In this document: piece by piece, positions 7,927-14,073 of the stretch
How positions within the stretch are numbered: the first letter of the stretch is position 1
Layout: the number at the start of each line of letters is the position of its first letter
Assembly (NCBI GenBank): GCA_900770405.1
Contig: CAAGKL010000101.1
Coordinates: forward strand, 1-35,023
Direction of reading: 5' to 3'
Source: Clostridia bacterium
GTDB lineage: Bacteria; Bacillota; Clostridia; UBA1381
DNA: 35,023 bases
Program-made: the position numbers and the translations under genes
The notes under the pieces: model-generated
What the model saw: the letters and a program-made list of their open reading frames with translations, nothing else
Told to the model about the DNA's origin: nothing
Databases searched by the model: none

Positions 7927-8676
7927 ATGTCAGGAAGAATACATTCGACCGAAAGCTTCGGGACGGTTGACGGACCGGGGATAAGATTTGTGGTGTTTAT
8001 GCAGGGCTGCCCGATGCGCTGCCTGTATTGCCATAACCCGGACACGTGGGATATAAGCGGCGGCAAAATTGTCGAGGCGGACGAGATACTCGAAAGCTAT
8101 GAAAGACTGAAAAATTTTCTTGGCGGCGGGCTTACGGTGACCGGCGGCGAGCCGCTTTTGCAGATGGGATTTGTGTGCGAGCTCTTCCGCAAGGCGAAGG
8201 CGCGCGGCATACACACTTGCCTTGACACCTCGGGCATAACCTTCCGCCGCGAGCGGCAGGGCGAATTTGACGAGCTGATGTCGGTGTGTGATCTGGTGAT
8301 GCTCGATATTAAGCATATCGACAGCGCGGAGCATAAAAAGCTCACGGGGCACGGGAACGAAAATATTCTGAATTTTGCGCGGTATGTGTCGGAGAGCGGG
8401 ACGGAGTTGTGGATAAGGCACGTCGTTGTGCCGGGGATTACCGACCGGCGGGAGGATTGGTACACGCTGGGCAGATTTCTTGCGGAGCTGCCGACGCTTA
8501 AGGCGGTCGATGTGCTGCCCTATCACGATATGGGCAAAACGAAATATGAGCGGCTCGGGCTCGATTATCCGCTCGAAAAAACGCCCCCGCTTGACCCGTC
8601 GGTCGCAGCGGAGGCGAAAAAAGTTATTCTGTCCGGCTTGTCGGACGCGCTCAAAGAGGGGCGCTCTCGTCCGTGA
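7927..8676 (+). CDS. pflA: Pyruvate formate-lyase activating enzyme (radical SAM)
   Basis: This 249-residue radical-SAM enzyme installs the glycyl radical on pyruvate formate-lyase. The iron-sulfur motif CPMRCLYC (CxxxCxxC, about residues 30-37) is followed by HNPDTW, as in PflA. The SAM-binding GGEPLLQ lies at about 78, and DLVMLDIKHID and the C-terminal DVLPYHDMGKTKYERLG are typical PflA segments. Length is normal and no extra ferredoxin domain is present, which favours PflA over other glycyl-radical activases. Start ATG 7927 follows AAGGGGG. No formate-lyase gene is adjacent, so the partner must be encoded elsewhere. The last 26 bases overlap the convergent gene's 3' end. Confidence 0.93.
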   Translation: MSGRIHSTESFGTVDGPGIRFVVFMQGCPMRCLYCHNPDTWDISGGKIVEADEILESYERLKNFLGGGLTVTGGEPLLQMGFVCELFRKAKARGIHTCLDTSGITFRRERQGEFDELMSVCDLVMLDIKHIDSAEHKKLTGHGNENILNFARYVSESGTELWIRHVVVPGITDRREDWYTLGRFLAELPTLKAVDVLPYHDMGKTKYERLGLDYPLEKTPPLDPSVAAEAKKVILSGLSDALKEGRSRP

Positions 8677-9358
8677 TGTAGAATTTGCCGCAGTCGGCGT
8701 CGAGGAAAATTTTGCACACCTCGGGCACTGTGCCCGGGTCGAGCTGCGCGCCGCATACGGCGGGAATGTTCATTTTGCGCGCCAGCATAGACGCGTGCGA
8801 GTTCGGCGTGCCGGCGGTCATAATTATGCCATTTATCAGCCCTTTCTCAGGCAGCAGAATTTCGCTGGGCGTGAGGTCATCGCATAGGAGTATCGCCGGG
8901 CTGGTGAGCTCGGGGTAGGACTGGCTGGAATTTTGCAGAATTGCAATCAGCCGCCCCGAAATGTCGGAAATGTCAGCGCGGCGCGCGCTCATATACTTGT
9001 CACTCATATCGCCGAAGAGCTTGCACAGCCTGCCGCAGACCTTGAACACGGCGGCTTCGGCGTTTGTGTGCCCGTCGGCGATTTCGTCTAAAACCGCTTT
9101 TTGAATGTCGTCATCATCAATCATAAGCTGGTGTATGTAAAAAATCATCGCGGCATCGCTGCCGAGCTCTGCGCTGGCGCGCTCGTAGAGCAGAGCGAGC
9201 TCCTTTTGCGCGATGTGCTTGGCGAGCAGAAATCGCCCCTGCTCGGATTTCACGTCGGATATAGTGCGCACCTCGGGTATGCCGTCGGTGCGCGTGTAGC
9301 GAAAGACCGGCGCGGTGACCTTGCCGCCGCAGATGGGCTCAGCGCTGTAAATCTTCAC
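8651..9358 (-). CDS. Enzyme I N-terminal-like protein (PEP-utilising swivelling phosphohistidine domain), stand-alone
   Basis: This 235-residue protein resembles only the N-terminal half of PTS enzyme I. A helical segment (QGRFLLAKHIAQKELALLYE, then AAMIFYIHQLMIDDDDIQKAV) looks like the HPr-docking and helical region. It is followed by the swivelling domain LLCDDLTPSEILLP...GTPNSHASMLARKMNIPAVCG, with the candidate phospho-histidine in NSHAS at the place of TSHSA in enzyme I. The roughly 300-residue PEP-binding barrel is absent. GTG start 9358-9356 follows GGGGAG; an ATG alternative was not better placed. It lies six bases after the CpXC gene in the same operon. It could be a phosphoryl-relay or regulatory protein; the function is unproven. 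Confidence 0.75.
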   Translation of the reverse strand: MKIYSAEPICGGKVTAPVFRYTRTDGIPEVRTISDVKSEQGRFLLAKHIAQKELALLYERASAELGSDAAMIFYIHQLMIDDDDIQKAVLDEIADGHTNAEAAVFKVCGRLCKLFGDMSDKYMSARRADISDISGRLIAILQNSSQSYPELTSPAILLCDDLTPSEILLPEKGLINGIIMTAGTPNSHASMLARKMNIPAVCGAQLDPGTVPEVCKIFLDADCGKFYITDESAPL

Positions 9359-9364
9359 AAAATA

Positions 9365-10039
9365 TCACTCCCCGATGTTGTTTACCCCGCCGAGCGCACG
9401 CACCGCAAAGCCGCGGTCGACTACCTCCCAGTCGCGGCTTGCGAGCTTTATGCCGGAATTTTGCATCTCGCGCAGGATAATGCCGTAGGTTTCGCCGGGC
9501 GTCCTGGAGGTGAAAACCGCGCCGTCCGTGCTTTTTACCATAATTTCAATCGAGCCGTCGTCGGTGCGCCTGCCGAAAAGCGCTGTGCGGCTCTGCATTT
9601 TGTCGGGCTCTTGCATCAGCACCATCAGCTTTATAATTTCAATTGTTTTGTCGTCGAGCCCGGCGTCAAAAATCAGAATTTTTTCCATCAAATCGTTGTA
9701 GCTCGAAACGAAGCGCAGCCGATAGCCGGCAAGGTCGTCAAGCTCGCCCGAACGGCGTGAGCTCTCGCGCACCGTGTCGAAATTTTTCTTCGCCTCGTCC
9801 GGGTCGCTCGTCGGGCAAAGCGAGATGAGCAGCTTGTTTTTCGTGTCGCGGTAGAGCAGCGGCGTCGGGACGAGCGCGCGGGTTTGGCACTGTGTGCAGC
9901 AAAGCACATTAAGCCGCCCGGCGAGCAGGTCGCTTTTCAAATCCTCGCTGTCATCGGCGGTGACCGATTGCCACAGCGTTATGTCATTTAATGCACCGCA
10001 TTTCGGGCAGCGCACCTGTTCTTGTGTATTCAGACTCAT
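9365..10039 (-). CDS. CpXC-domain protein
   Basis: This 224-residue cytoplasmic protein has the CpXC domain (Pfam family of unknown function). CPKC occurs near the N-terminus (about residues 11-14) and a second pair, CCTQC, at about 48-52, forming a probable zinc site. A long alpha/beta region with no catalytic motif that I recognise follows. The start overlaps the stop of the upstream DUF2752-like gene in an ATGA tetranucleotide (10036-10039), so the two are translationally coupled. Neighbours do not reveal its role. Confidence 0.8.
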   Translation of the reverse strand: MSLNTQEQVRCPKCGALNDITLWQSVTADDSEDLKSDLLAGRLNVLCCTQCQTRALVPTPLLYRDTKNKLLISLCPTSDPDEAKKNFDTVRESSRRSGELDDLAGYRLRFVSSYNDLMEKILIFDAGLDDKTIEIIKLMVLMQEPDKMQSRTALFGRRTDDGSIEIMVKSTDGAVFTSRTPGETYGIILREMQNSGIKLASRDWEVVDRGFAVRALGGVNNIGE

Positions 10040-10419
10040 TTTTTTATAATCCTTTCAAAAAATTGTATCAGCACCGCTCCGCGGTCAAAATCCATCGGCG
10101 GCACGGTCGGGAAACAGAGCAGCATACGCACCAGCCATACGCCGAGCAGTGCCGCAAGGCTGAATATCAGTATTGCTTTTTGCAGACGGCGGCTTTTGGT
10201 GAAAAATATCGCGGCAAAGGCAACCGGCACAAGCCAGAACAGTGGGTGCATACGAAATGCCGCGCCGAAATTCCCGCCGAGTGCAAGGCGGATTGCCCGC
10301 GTCATTCCGCAGGTGGGACAGGGTACGCCGAACAGCGCCTTCACCTGGCAGGGTATGCCGGCAATGATTATTGCCGCAGCGCAAAGCGCCGCGATGAGTA
10401 ACAAATGTATTTTCTTCAT
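10036..10419 (-). CDS. DUF2752-like small membrane protein
   Basis: This 127-residue protein has a first transmembrane helix (LLLIAALCAAAIIIAGIP), the motif VPCPTCGMTRA characteristic of DUF2752 (about residues 35-45), and two more helices (LFWLVPVAFAAIFF and AILIFSLAALLGVWLVRML). The start is set at ATG 10419-10417 (MKKIHLLL). A longer reading to 10584 would run through its own promoter and over the sigK start, and has no membrane-protein character in the extra part. It is the first gene of the operon with the CpXC and enzyme-I-like genes. Function unknown. Confidence 0.83.
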   Translation of the reverse strand: MKKIHLLLIAALCAAAIIIAGIPCQVKALFGVPCPTCGMTRAIRLALGGNFGAAFRMHPLFWLVPVAFAAIFFTKSRRLQKAILIFSLAALLGVWLVRMLLCFPTVPPMDFDRGAVLIQFFERIIKK

Positions 10420-10425
10420 ACTGGT

Positions 10426-10454
10426 ATTATATAATTTTTCCGCGCAAATTTCAA
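10426..10454 (-). promoter_or_regulatory. Consensus promoter predicting a leaderless mRNA for the DUF2752-like operon
   Basis: On the - strand, TTGAAA (10454-10449), a 17-base spacer and a perfect TATAAT (10431-10426) end only six bases before the ATG at 10419. A normal start point 6-8 bases past the -10 would fall on or next to the start codon, leaving no room for a ribosome-binding site; none is visible. Confidence 0.75.
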
Positions 10455-10494
10455 GCACAAAACGCAAAATAAGTACAAACAGAAGGTAATAAAT

Positions 10495-10506
10495 CCCGAA
10501 ATCGGG
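10495..10506. promoter_or_regulatory. Small palindrome in the sigK/DUF2752 divergent region
   Basis: CCCGAAATCGGG is an interrupted palindrome (arms CCCGA/TCGGG) 52 bases before the sigK start. It could be an operator. A convincing sigma-E-type promoter for sigK was not identified by eye. Confidence 0.3.
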
Positions 10507-10557
10507 CGGTATTAATACACAAAGGGAGCAAATTCTGAAGGTTAATGAGGTGGAGAA

Positions 10558-11226
10558 ATGGGATTTTTGTTCGAGCTGTTGCAAAGGCTGCTGTTTTTTG
10601 TGGGGTATATCGGCGGGGGGAGCTCATTCCCGAAGCCGCTTTCTGCGGAAGAGGAGAAGAAATATACCGAGCTTTTGGGCAAGGGGGACGAGGCGGCGAA
10701 GAATATTTTGATTGAGCATAACCTGCGCCTGGTCGCGCATATCGCGAAAAAGTACGGCAATGAGTCGAGCTTTGACGACCTTGTCTCGGTGGGCACAATC
10801 GGGCTGATTAAGGGGATAAATACCTTTGATACGAAGAAAAATCCCAGGCTGTCGGCGTATATAGCGCGCTGTATCGAGAATGAAATTTTGATGACGCTGC
10901 GCTCAACCAAGCGCTTTTCGGCGGAAATTTCACTCGATGAGACGATCGGCTGCGACAGCGAGGGCAACAGTATGACGATTTCCGATACGCTCGCCGCGCC
11001 GGGAGCGGACGTGGTTGATGAGGTGTCGCTGAAGCTGGACGAGAAAATTCTCTATGAGGCGATCGCGTCGTCGCTTACTCCGGTCGAGCAGAAGCTGATT
11101 TGCTGGCGCTACGGGCTCGGCAACCGTAAAAAGAAAACTCAACAGGAGGTGTCCGAGCTTTTGGGTATCAGCCGCTCGTATGTATCGCGCCGCGCTTATT
11201 GTAAGCAGGTGCTGAACACGGCTTGA
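10558..11226 (+). CDS. sigK: Sporulation sigma factor sigma-K, C-terminus replaced by mobile DNA
   Basis: This 222-residue sigma-70-family factor has the pro-sigma-K layout: a hydrophobic pro-sequence (GFLFELLQRLLFFVGYIGG), then SFPKPLSAEEE, region 2 (NLRLVAHIAKKYGNESSFDDL, SVGTIGLIKGINTFDTKK, AYIARCIENEILMTLRSTKR) and region 4 (LTPVEQKLICWRYGLG, then TQQEVSELLGISRSYVSR). It directs late mother-cell transcription in spore formers. Family members continue after SYVSR with a basic IEKKALKKL-like end of the recognition helix. Here the frame instead reads RAYCKQVLNTA and stops. The change falls at about 11190, and the DNA beyond belongs to an integrative-element remnant. DNA binding at the -35 is probably impaired. 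Confidence 0.88.
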   Translation: MGFLFELLQRLLFFVGYIGGGSSFPKPLSAEEEKKYTELLGKGDEAAKNILIEHNLRLVAHIAKKYGNESSFDDLVSVGTIGLIKGINTFDTKKNPRLSAYIARCIENEILMTLRSTKRFSAEISLDETIGCDSEGNSMTISDTLAAPGADVVDEVSLKLDEKILYEAIASSLTPVEQKLICWRYGLGNRKKKTQQEVSELLGISRSYVSRRAYCKQVLNTA

Positions 11227-11340
11227 AACTTTGTGTTTCGGGCATTTGAAAAATTTAATATAAGCGATCGTTTATCAATTGTATGGAGTGCCTACGGTAT
11301 GCAGCGCTCTTTTTATTTTGGACTTAAGGAGGGAAAGGCA

Positions 11341-12057
11341 ATGAAAAACAACTATTTTTACAAAAGCGAATCGGAGCAGTTTGCATTTTACCGCATACCG
11401 AAATTGCTGTTTACCGACAGCCGATATGCCGGTATTTCGGTGGAGGCGGAAGTCTTGTACGGTTTAATGCTCGACAGAATGAGTTTGTCTGTTCGCAATA
11501 ACTGGGTCGATGATGATAACCGCGTCTACACATATTTTACGCTTGAGGAAATCACGGACTATTTATCAATCGGCAAGGATAAGGGTGTGAAGTTATTAAA
11601 AGAATTGGACGGAATTTTGATAGAACGCAAAAAGCAAGGCTTGGGTAAGCCTGTTATGATTTACGTTTTGAATTTTGTGGGTAGTCAAAATTCAATCCAA
11701 AGTGTTGATAACTCAGCCGAAGTCCAAACTTCCGATGTGGATAACTCTATCGAAAATGCGGATTTAGATGGTTCAAACGCCGAAGTCTTGACTTCTGAAA
11801 TTCCGAAGTCTGCACTTCGGAAAAACCGAACTCTTGACTTCGGCAAATCCGACTCTAATAATACTGATATTCATAATACGGATTTGAATAAAACTGATAT
11901 ATCTTCTTCCTCTCGAATTTCGTTTGCCGCATTGGAGGGGGAAAGAGATGTGCCCTCCCAGCAAAAGTGGACACAAAAAAGCTTCAAAAAACGAAATGAA
12001 TCGCAGTATTTCGTTAATTTACTAAAACCGACCGCATTTATTCCACGGTTTGCTTGA
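11341..12057 (+). CDS. repA: Replication initiator protein A (RepA_N type), 3'-truncated by IS insertion
   Basis: This is the N-terminal winged-helix part of a RepA_N initiator as found on clostridial plasmids and integrative elements. FAFYRIPKLLFTDSRYAGIS, then EAEVLYGLMLDRMSLSVRN, YFTLEEITDYLSIGKDKGVK and GLGKPVMIYVLNF occupy about residues 12-117. A low-complexity acidic region follows, with repeated Asp/Asn/Ser and short AEVQTSDV/AEVLTSEI-like repeats. About 209 residues are native. From 11968 the frame runs into the IS3 left end and adds about 29 foreign residues (WTQKSFKKR onward) before stopping. Start ATG 11341 has AAGGAGGG ahead. The C-terminal domain usual for this family is missing and is not present on the other side of the IS, so more than a simple insertion happened. 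Confidence 0.8.
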   Translation: MKNNYFYKSESEQFAFYRIPKLLFTDSRYAGISVEAEVLYGLMLDRMSLSVRNNWVDDDNRVYTYFTLEEITDYLSIGKDKGVKLLKELDGILIERKKQGLGKPVMIYVLNFVGSQNSIQSVDNSAEVQTSDVDNSIENADLDGSNAEVLTSEIPKSALRKNRTLDFGKSDSNNTDIHNTDLNKTDISSSSRISFAALEGERDVPSQQKWTQKSFKKRNESQYFVNLLKPTAFIPRFA

Positions 12058-12160
12058 CAACGAGCCTCTTCCGACATGATGTACAGGCGAAAGAACGAAG
12101 CAGCCCAAGGGCAATTCGCCCAGGCACAAGCCTATCATACCGGCTACTCATTGTCAAGCA
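12051..12160. repeat. Inverted repeat in the 3' tail of the IS
   Basis: TGCTTGACAA (12051-12060) and TTGTCAAGCA (12151-12160) are perfect 10-base inverted repeats 90 bases apart. They flank a small GGGC/GCCC hairpin at about 12109-12121. The right copy overlaps the orfB stop. It may be a structured 3' end or a trace of an earlier nested insertion. Confidence 0.45.
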
Positions 12161-13033
12161 ACTTTTGCGGCATAAATGCTAAGCAGGTGTTCGTATGCAA
12201 CCGGCGAAAGCCAATTGAGTGCTGATTGCGGTCGCACAGAATTGTAATACGCCTCAATATAAGCAAATATATCAGCCTGTGCTTCATCTCTGGTTTGGTA
12301 ATGTTTATGATATATCAACTCACACTTGAGACAGCTGAAAAAGTTTTCTGCTACTGCATTATCATACGGATCACCCTTTCTTGACATACTTTGTGTAATA
12401 TTGTATTCAGATAATACTTCGCGGTAACCGTAAGATGCACACTGAACGCCACGGTCACTATGAAAAATCAGATCATTCTGTGGTCTTTGACGATTTACAG
12501 CCATCTTAAGCGCAGAGACTGTGAGATTGGTGTCAATACGACTTGAAAAGGCGTATCCGACAATTTTCTTCAGACATAAATCTTTCACGGTTGCGGCATA
12601 AAGCCAGCCTTCATCAGTGTGTATGTAGGTAATATCGCCGACCCATTTTTGATTCGGTTTGACTGCTGTGAAATCCCTTTTAAGAAGGTTTGGAATTTGT
12701 GGTAATTTTGAAAGCTCTTTTGAGTATTGAGTGTATGTTATATAATTTCATAAGCCGATGTACGGTGTTTCGGGAACACGGACACTCTTTTCTTATCATA
12801 GCAACTAAAGCATCGAGTCCGGCTGCCGGATACCTTTCATGAAGTGATATTAAAATACGAAAAAGCTTTTGCTCATGCTGCTTACGAGCTGACACACCAC
12901 GGTTTTTCCAAGCATAATAGCCGCTCCGAGAGATTTCGAGCAGCCGGCATAATTTATCTACAGAGACCTCAGAGCAATTAGCATCAACAAAGCGATACTT
13001 GTCCTCTATAGTTTCGAAAATATGCCGACGGAT
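12154..13033 (-). pseudogene. IS3-family transposase orfB (DDE integrase), frameshifted
   Basis: orfB is read in the -1 frame from the slippery site at 13033-13039. The first part (KIRRHIFETIEDKYRFV to TTNSKPS, about 13033-12680) is the HTH_21-containing N-terminus. The frame then stops at 12680-12682. The second part is open from 12693 in another frame (PNLLKRDFTAVKPNQKWVG on to LLSIYAAKVA) and holds the integrase core with all three acidic residues: WVGDITYI, FHSDRGVQ and NAVAENFF. The break falls at CCAAAC, where relatives have a few more residues between NSK and PNLL, so a short deletion between CCAAA repeats explains it. The transposase would not be made in full length. Confidence 0.82.
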
Positions 13034-13317
13034 TTTTTTAATACATCAATGACCTCATCTTTCTCGGCAAGTTGCTTGCGGAGTGAGCGTATTTCCGCTT
13101 CAAGCTCACGCTGACGCTTATCAATACGGTTTTGACGATCGGTTGCACCGGGCTGAAAGCCGGCACGCTTGAGCCATGATTTGAGAGTTTCAACACATAT
13201 ACCGAGTTCGGCGGCAACTTCCTTTGAAGGTCGCCCCTGTTCGGTAACCATCTTGATTGCGCCACTCTTGAATGCATCGTCATAACGAGGTGGCATTGTT
13301 CCTTTTTTGATTGACAT
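13006..13317 (-). CDS. IS3-family transposase orfA
   Basis: This 103-residue protein has a helix-turn-helix of the HTH_Tnp_1 type (PPRYDDAFKSGAIKMVTEQG, then SKEVAAELGICVETLKSWLK) and a C-terminal leucine-zipper-like coiled coil (RIDKRQRELEAEIRSLRKQL). The start is set at ATG 13317-13315 because AGGAGGAAC lies just upstream. An alternative start at 13356 would cross the inner repeat-like end. In IS3 elements this protein is made alone or, by frameshift, as the OrfAB transposase; here OrfAB cannot be completed. Confidence 0.85.
   Translation of the reverse strand: MSIKKGTMPPRYDDAFKSGAIKMVTEQGRPSKEVAAELGICVETLKSWLKRAGFQPGATDRQNRIDKRQRELEAEIRSLRKQLAEKDEVIDVLKKSVGIFSKL
13033..13039 (-). promoter_or_regulatory. 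Programmed -1 frameshift site A_AAA_AAA of the IS
   Basis: On the - strand the seven A residues are phased TTA-AAA-AAA-TCC in orfA. A -1 slip gives AAA-AAA-ATC, which leads exactly into the orfB frame (K-K-I-R-R). This is the usual way IS3-family elements make the OrfAB fusion transposase. Confidence 0.8.
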
Positions 13318-13450
13318 AAAAGTTCCTCCTGTGATTTTGGATTTGTTTGTGTCCATTTCATTATATCACATTTTTTTCTGTCCATCAAATCTGGGAAGAC
13401 GGCAGAAAGGAACAGCAGATGACGCACATTTATTTAGCTTTATTTTGGTA

Positions 13451-13579
13451 ATGAAAAGACTGATTACACCGGATGCATTTGATACAATGAAAAAGGAAAT
13501 AGAAGAATTGAATTTAAAATATCCGTTTGTTAATATGAAATACTATGAATTTAATGACAGATGGAAAGATTTACTGTGA
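13451..13579 (+). CDS. Orphan 42-residue ORF, probably a gene remnant
   Basis: The ORF reads MKRLITPDAFDTMKKEIEEL and on to FNDRWKDLL, with no recognisable domain, no good ribosome-binding site, and a frame open upstream into the IS border. It lies between the IS and a terminator and is most likely the 3' end of a gene cut by the IS-associated rearrangement. It does not resemble the missing RepA C-terminus. Confidence 0.35.
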   Translation: MKRLITPDAFDTMKKEIEELNLKYPFVNMKYYEFNDRWKDLL

Positions 13580-13617
13580 TATTATTTCAAAATCTGAATA
13601 TATTAATTATGACTTCT

Positions 13618-13718
13618 CCCGCAAGCCATATATGGCGCAATACCGCGGGCGGTCTGTCGGAGACTGACAATTCTCCGAGTTGGCAAGAACCTCAGGTTAT
13701 GGGGTTCTTGTTTTTTTT
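13618..13718 (+). ncRNA. Candidate structured RNA ending in a terminator
   Basis: A compact series of stems is visible: CCCGC (13618-13622) with GCGGG (13645-13649) around a GCCATATATGGC palindrome (13625-13636); CGGAGA (13658-13663) with TCTCCG (13672-13677); then the terminator stem below. No known riboswitch consensus was recognised. It sits 68 bases before the HTH gene and could be a leader, an independent small RNA or the 3' end of a lost gene. Confidence 0.4.
13684..13718 (+). terminator. Rho-independent terminator upstream of the HTH gene
   Basis: CAAGAACC (13684-13691) pairs perfectly with GGTTCTTG (13703-13710), with an 11-base loop and eight T residues (13711-13718). Confidence 0.88.
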
Positions 13719-13725
13719 GCGATAA

Positions 13726-13762
13726 AAACTATGAAATTTCTGCATAGTTTGCGTGGTATACT
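13726..13762 (+). promoter_or_regulatory. Operator-like inverted repeat and extended -10 for the HTH gene
   Basis: AAACTATG (13726-13733) and CATAGTTT (13743-13750) are perfect 8-base inverted repeats nine bases apart. They sit where the -35 would be for the extended -10 TGGTATACT (13754-13762). Binding of the encoded HTH protein here would give autoregulation. Confidence 0.6.
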
Positions 13763-13785
13763 GTTTTTGAAGGGAGGGGAGAGCA

Positions 13786-14073
13786 GTGACAGAGAGAATG
13801 TGTGCAGCGGAAAGACGCTTGAGAATACTGGATATTCTTGTTGTTAAAAAGCAGACAACACACTCGTTTCTGTCGGAAGAATTTAATGTTTTGCTTGATA
13901 CGATTAGCCGGGACATAGTGTATCTGAGCCGCAGAGCGCCGATTTACACCAAACAGAGAAATAACGGCGGTATCTTCATATTGCCGGAGTACATAAACCA
14001 TAGGCTTTATTTTACGGAAAAGGAAGAAAGCTGCGTCAGATTACTGATGATTGAGGTCGGTACTTTCGCATAA
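13786..14073 (+). CDS. Small HTH transcriptional regulator of integrative-element type, C-terminus altered
   Basis: This 95-residue protein has an HTH_11/DeoR-like winged helix: ERRLRILDILVVKKQTTHSF, then LSEEFNVLLDTISRDIVYLS, and the wing APIYTKQRNNGGIFILPEYI. Such small regulators occur in clostridial conjugative elements, usually at about 110-130 residues with an extra C-terminal helix. Here the last residues (MIEVGTFA) look foreign, suggesting a break near 14055. GTG 13786 is chosen because GGAGGGG lies well spaced upstream; ATG 13798 is an alternative four codons in. It is preceded by a terminator and an operator-like repeat. Confidence 0.7.
   Translation: MTERMCAAERRLRILDILVVKKQTTHSFLSEEFNVLLDTISRDIVYLSRRAPIYTKQRNNGGIFILPEYINHRLYFTEKEESCVRLLMIEVGTFA

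Larger units (their letters stand above)
11968..13384 (-). mobile_element. IS3-family insertion sequence, about 1.4 kb, inactivated
   Basis: The element carries orfA and orfB in the IS3 arrangement on the - strand. Imperfect terminal inverted repeats are visible: TGGACACAAAAAA at 11968-11980 and TTTTTTCTGTCCA at 13372-13384, which match at 12 of 13 positions. A second repeat-like copy lies 29 bases further in (TTTGTTTGTGTCCA, ending at 13355), so the right boundary could be there instead. No direct target duplication is seen with either choice. orfB is broken by a small deletion, so the copy cannot transpose on its own. Confidence 0.8.
11191..14060. mobile_element. Decayed integrative-element remnant inserted at the 3' end of sigK
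   Basis: Between the break in sigK and the glycan locus lie a RepA-type initiator fragment, a nested IS3-family copy, an orphan ORF, a hairpin/terminator segment and a small HTH regulator. RepA and this HTH type are regular cargo of clostridial integrative and conjugative elements. No integrase, relaxase or mobilisation gene is present, so this is a remnant. The left edge (about 11191) is where sigma-K similarity stops. The right edge (about 14060) is where the HTH family similarity stops, and is approximate. Base composition is more AT-rich than the flanking genes. Confidence 0.6.

Noticed and set aside
10420..10584. N-terminal extension of the DUF2752-like gene
   Set aside because: It would place a consensus promoter inside the gene and overlap the sigK start; the extra residues have no family support.
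11963..13389. Target-site duplication for the IS
   Set aside because: Bases next to both possible IS boundaries were compared and no 3-5 bp direct repeat is present.
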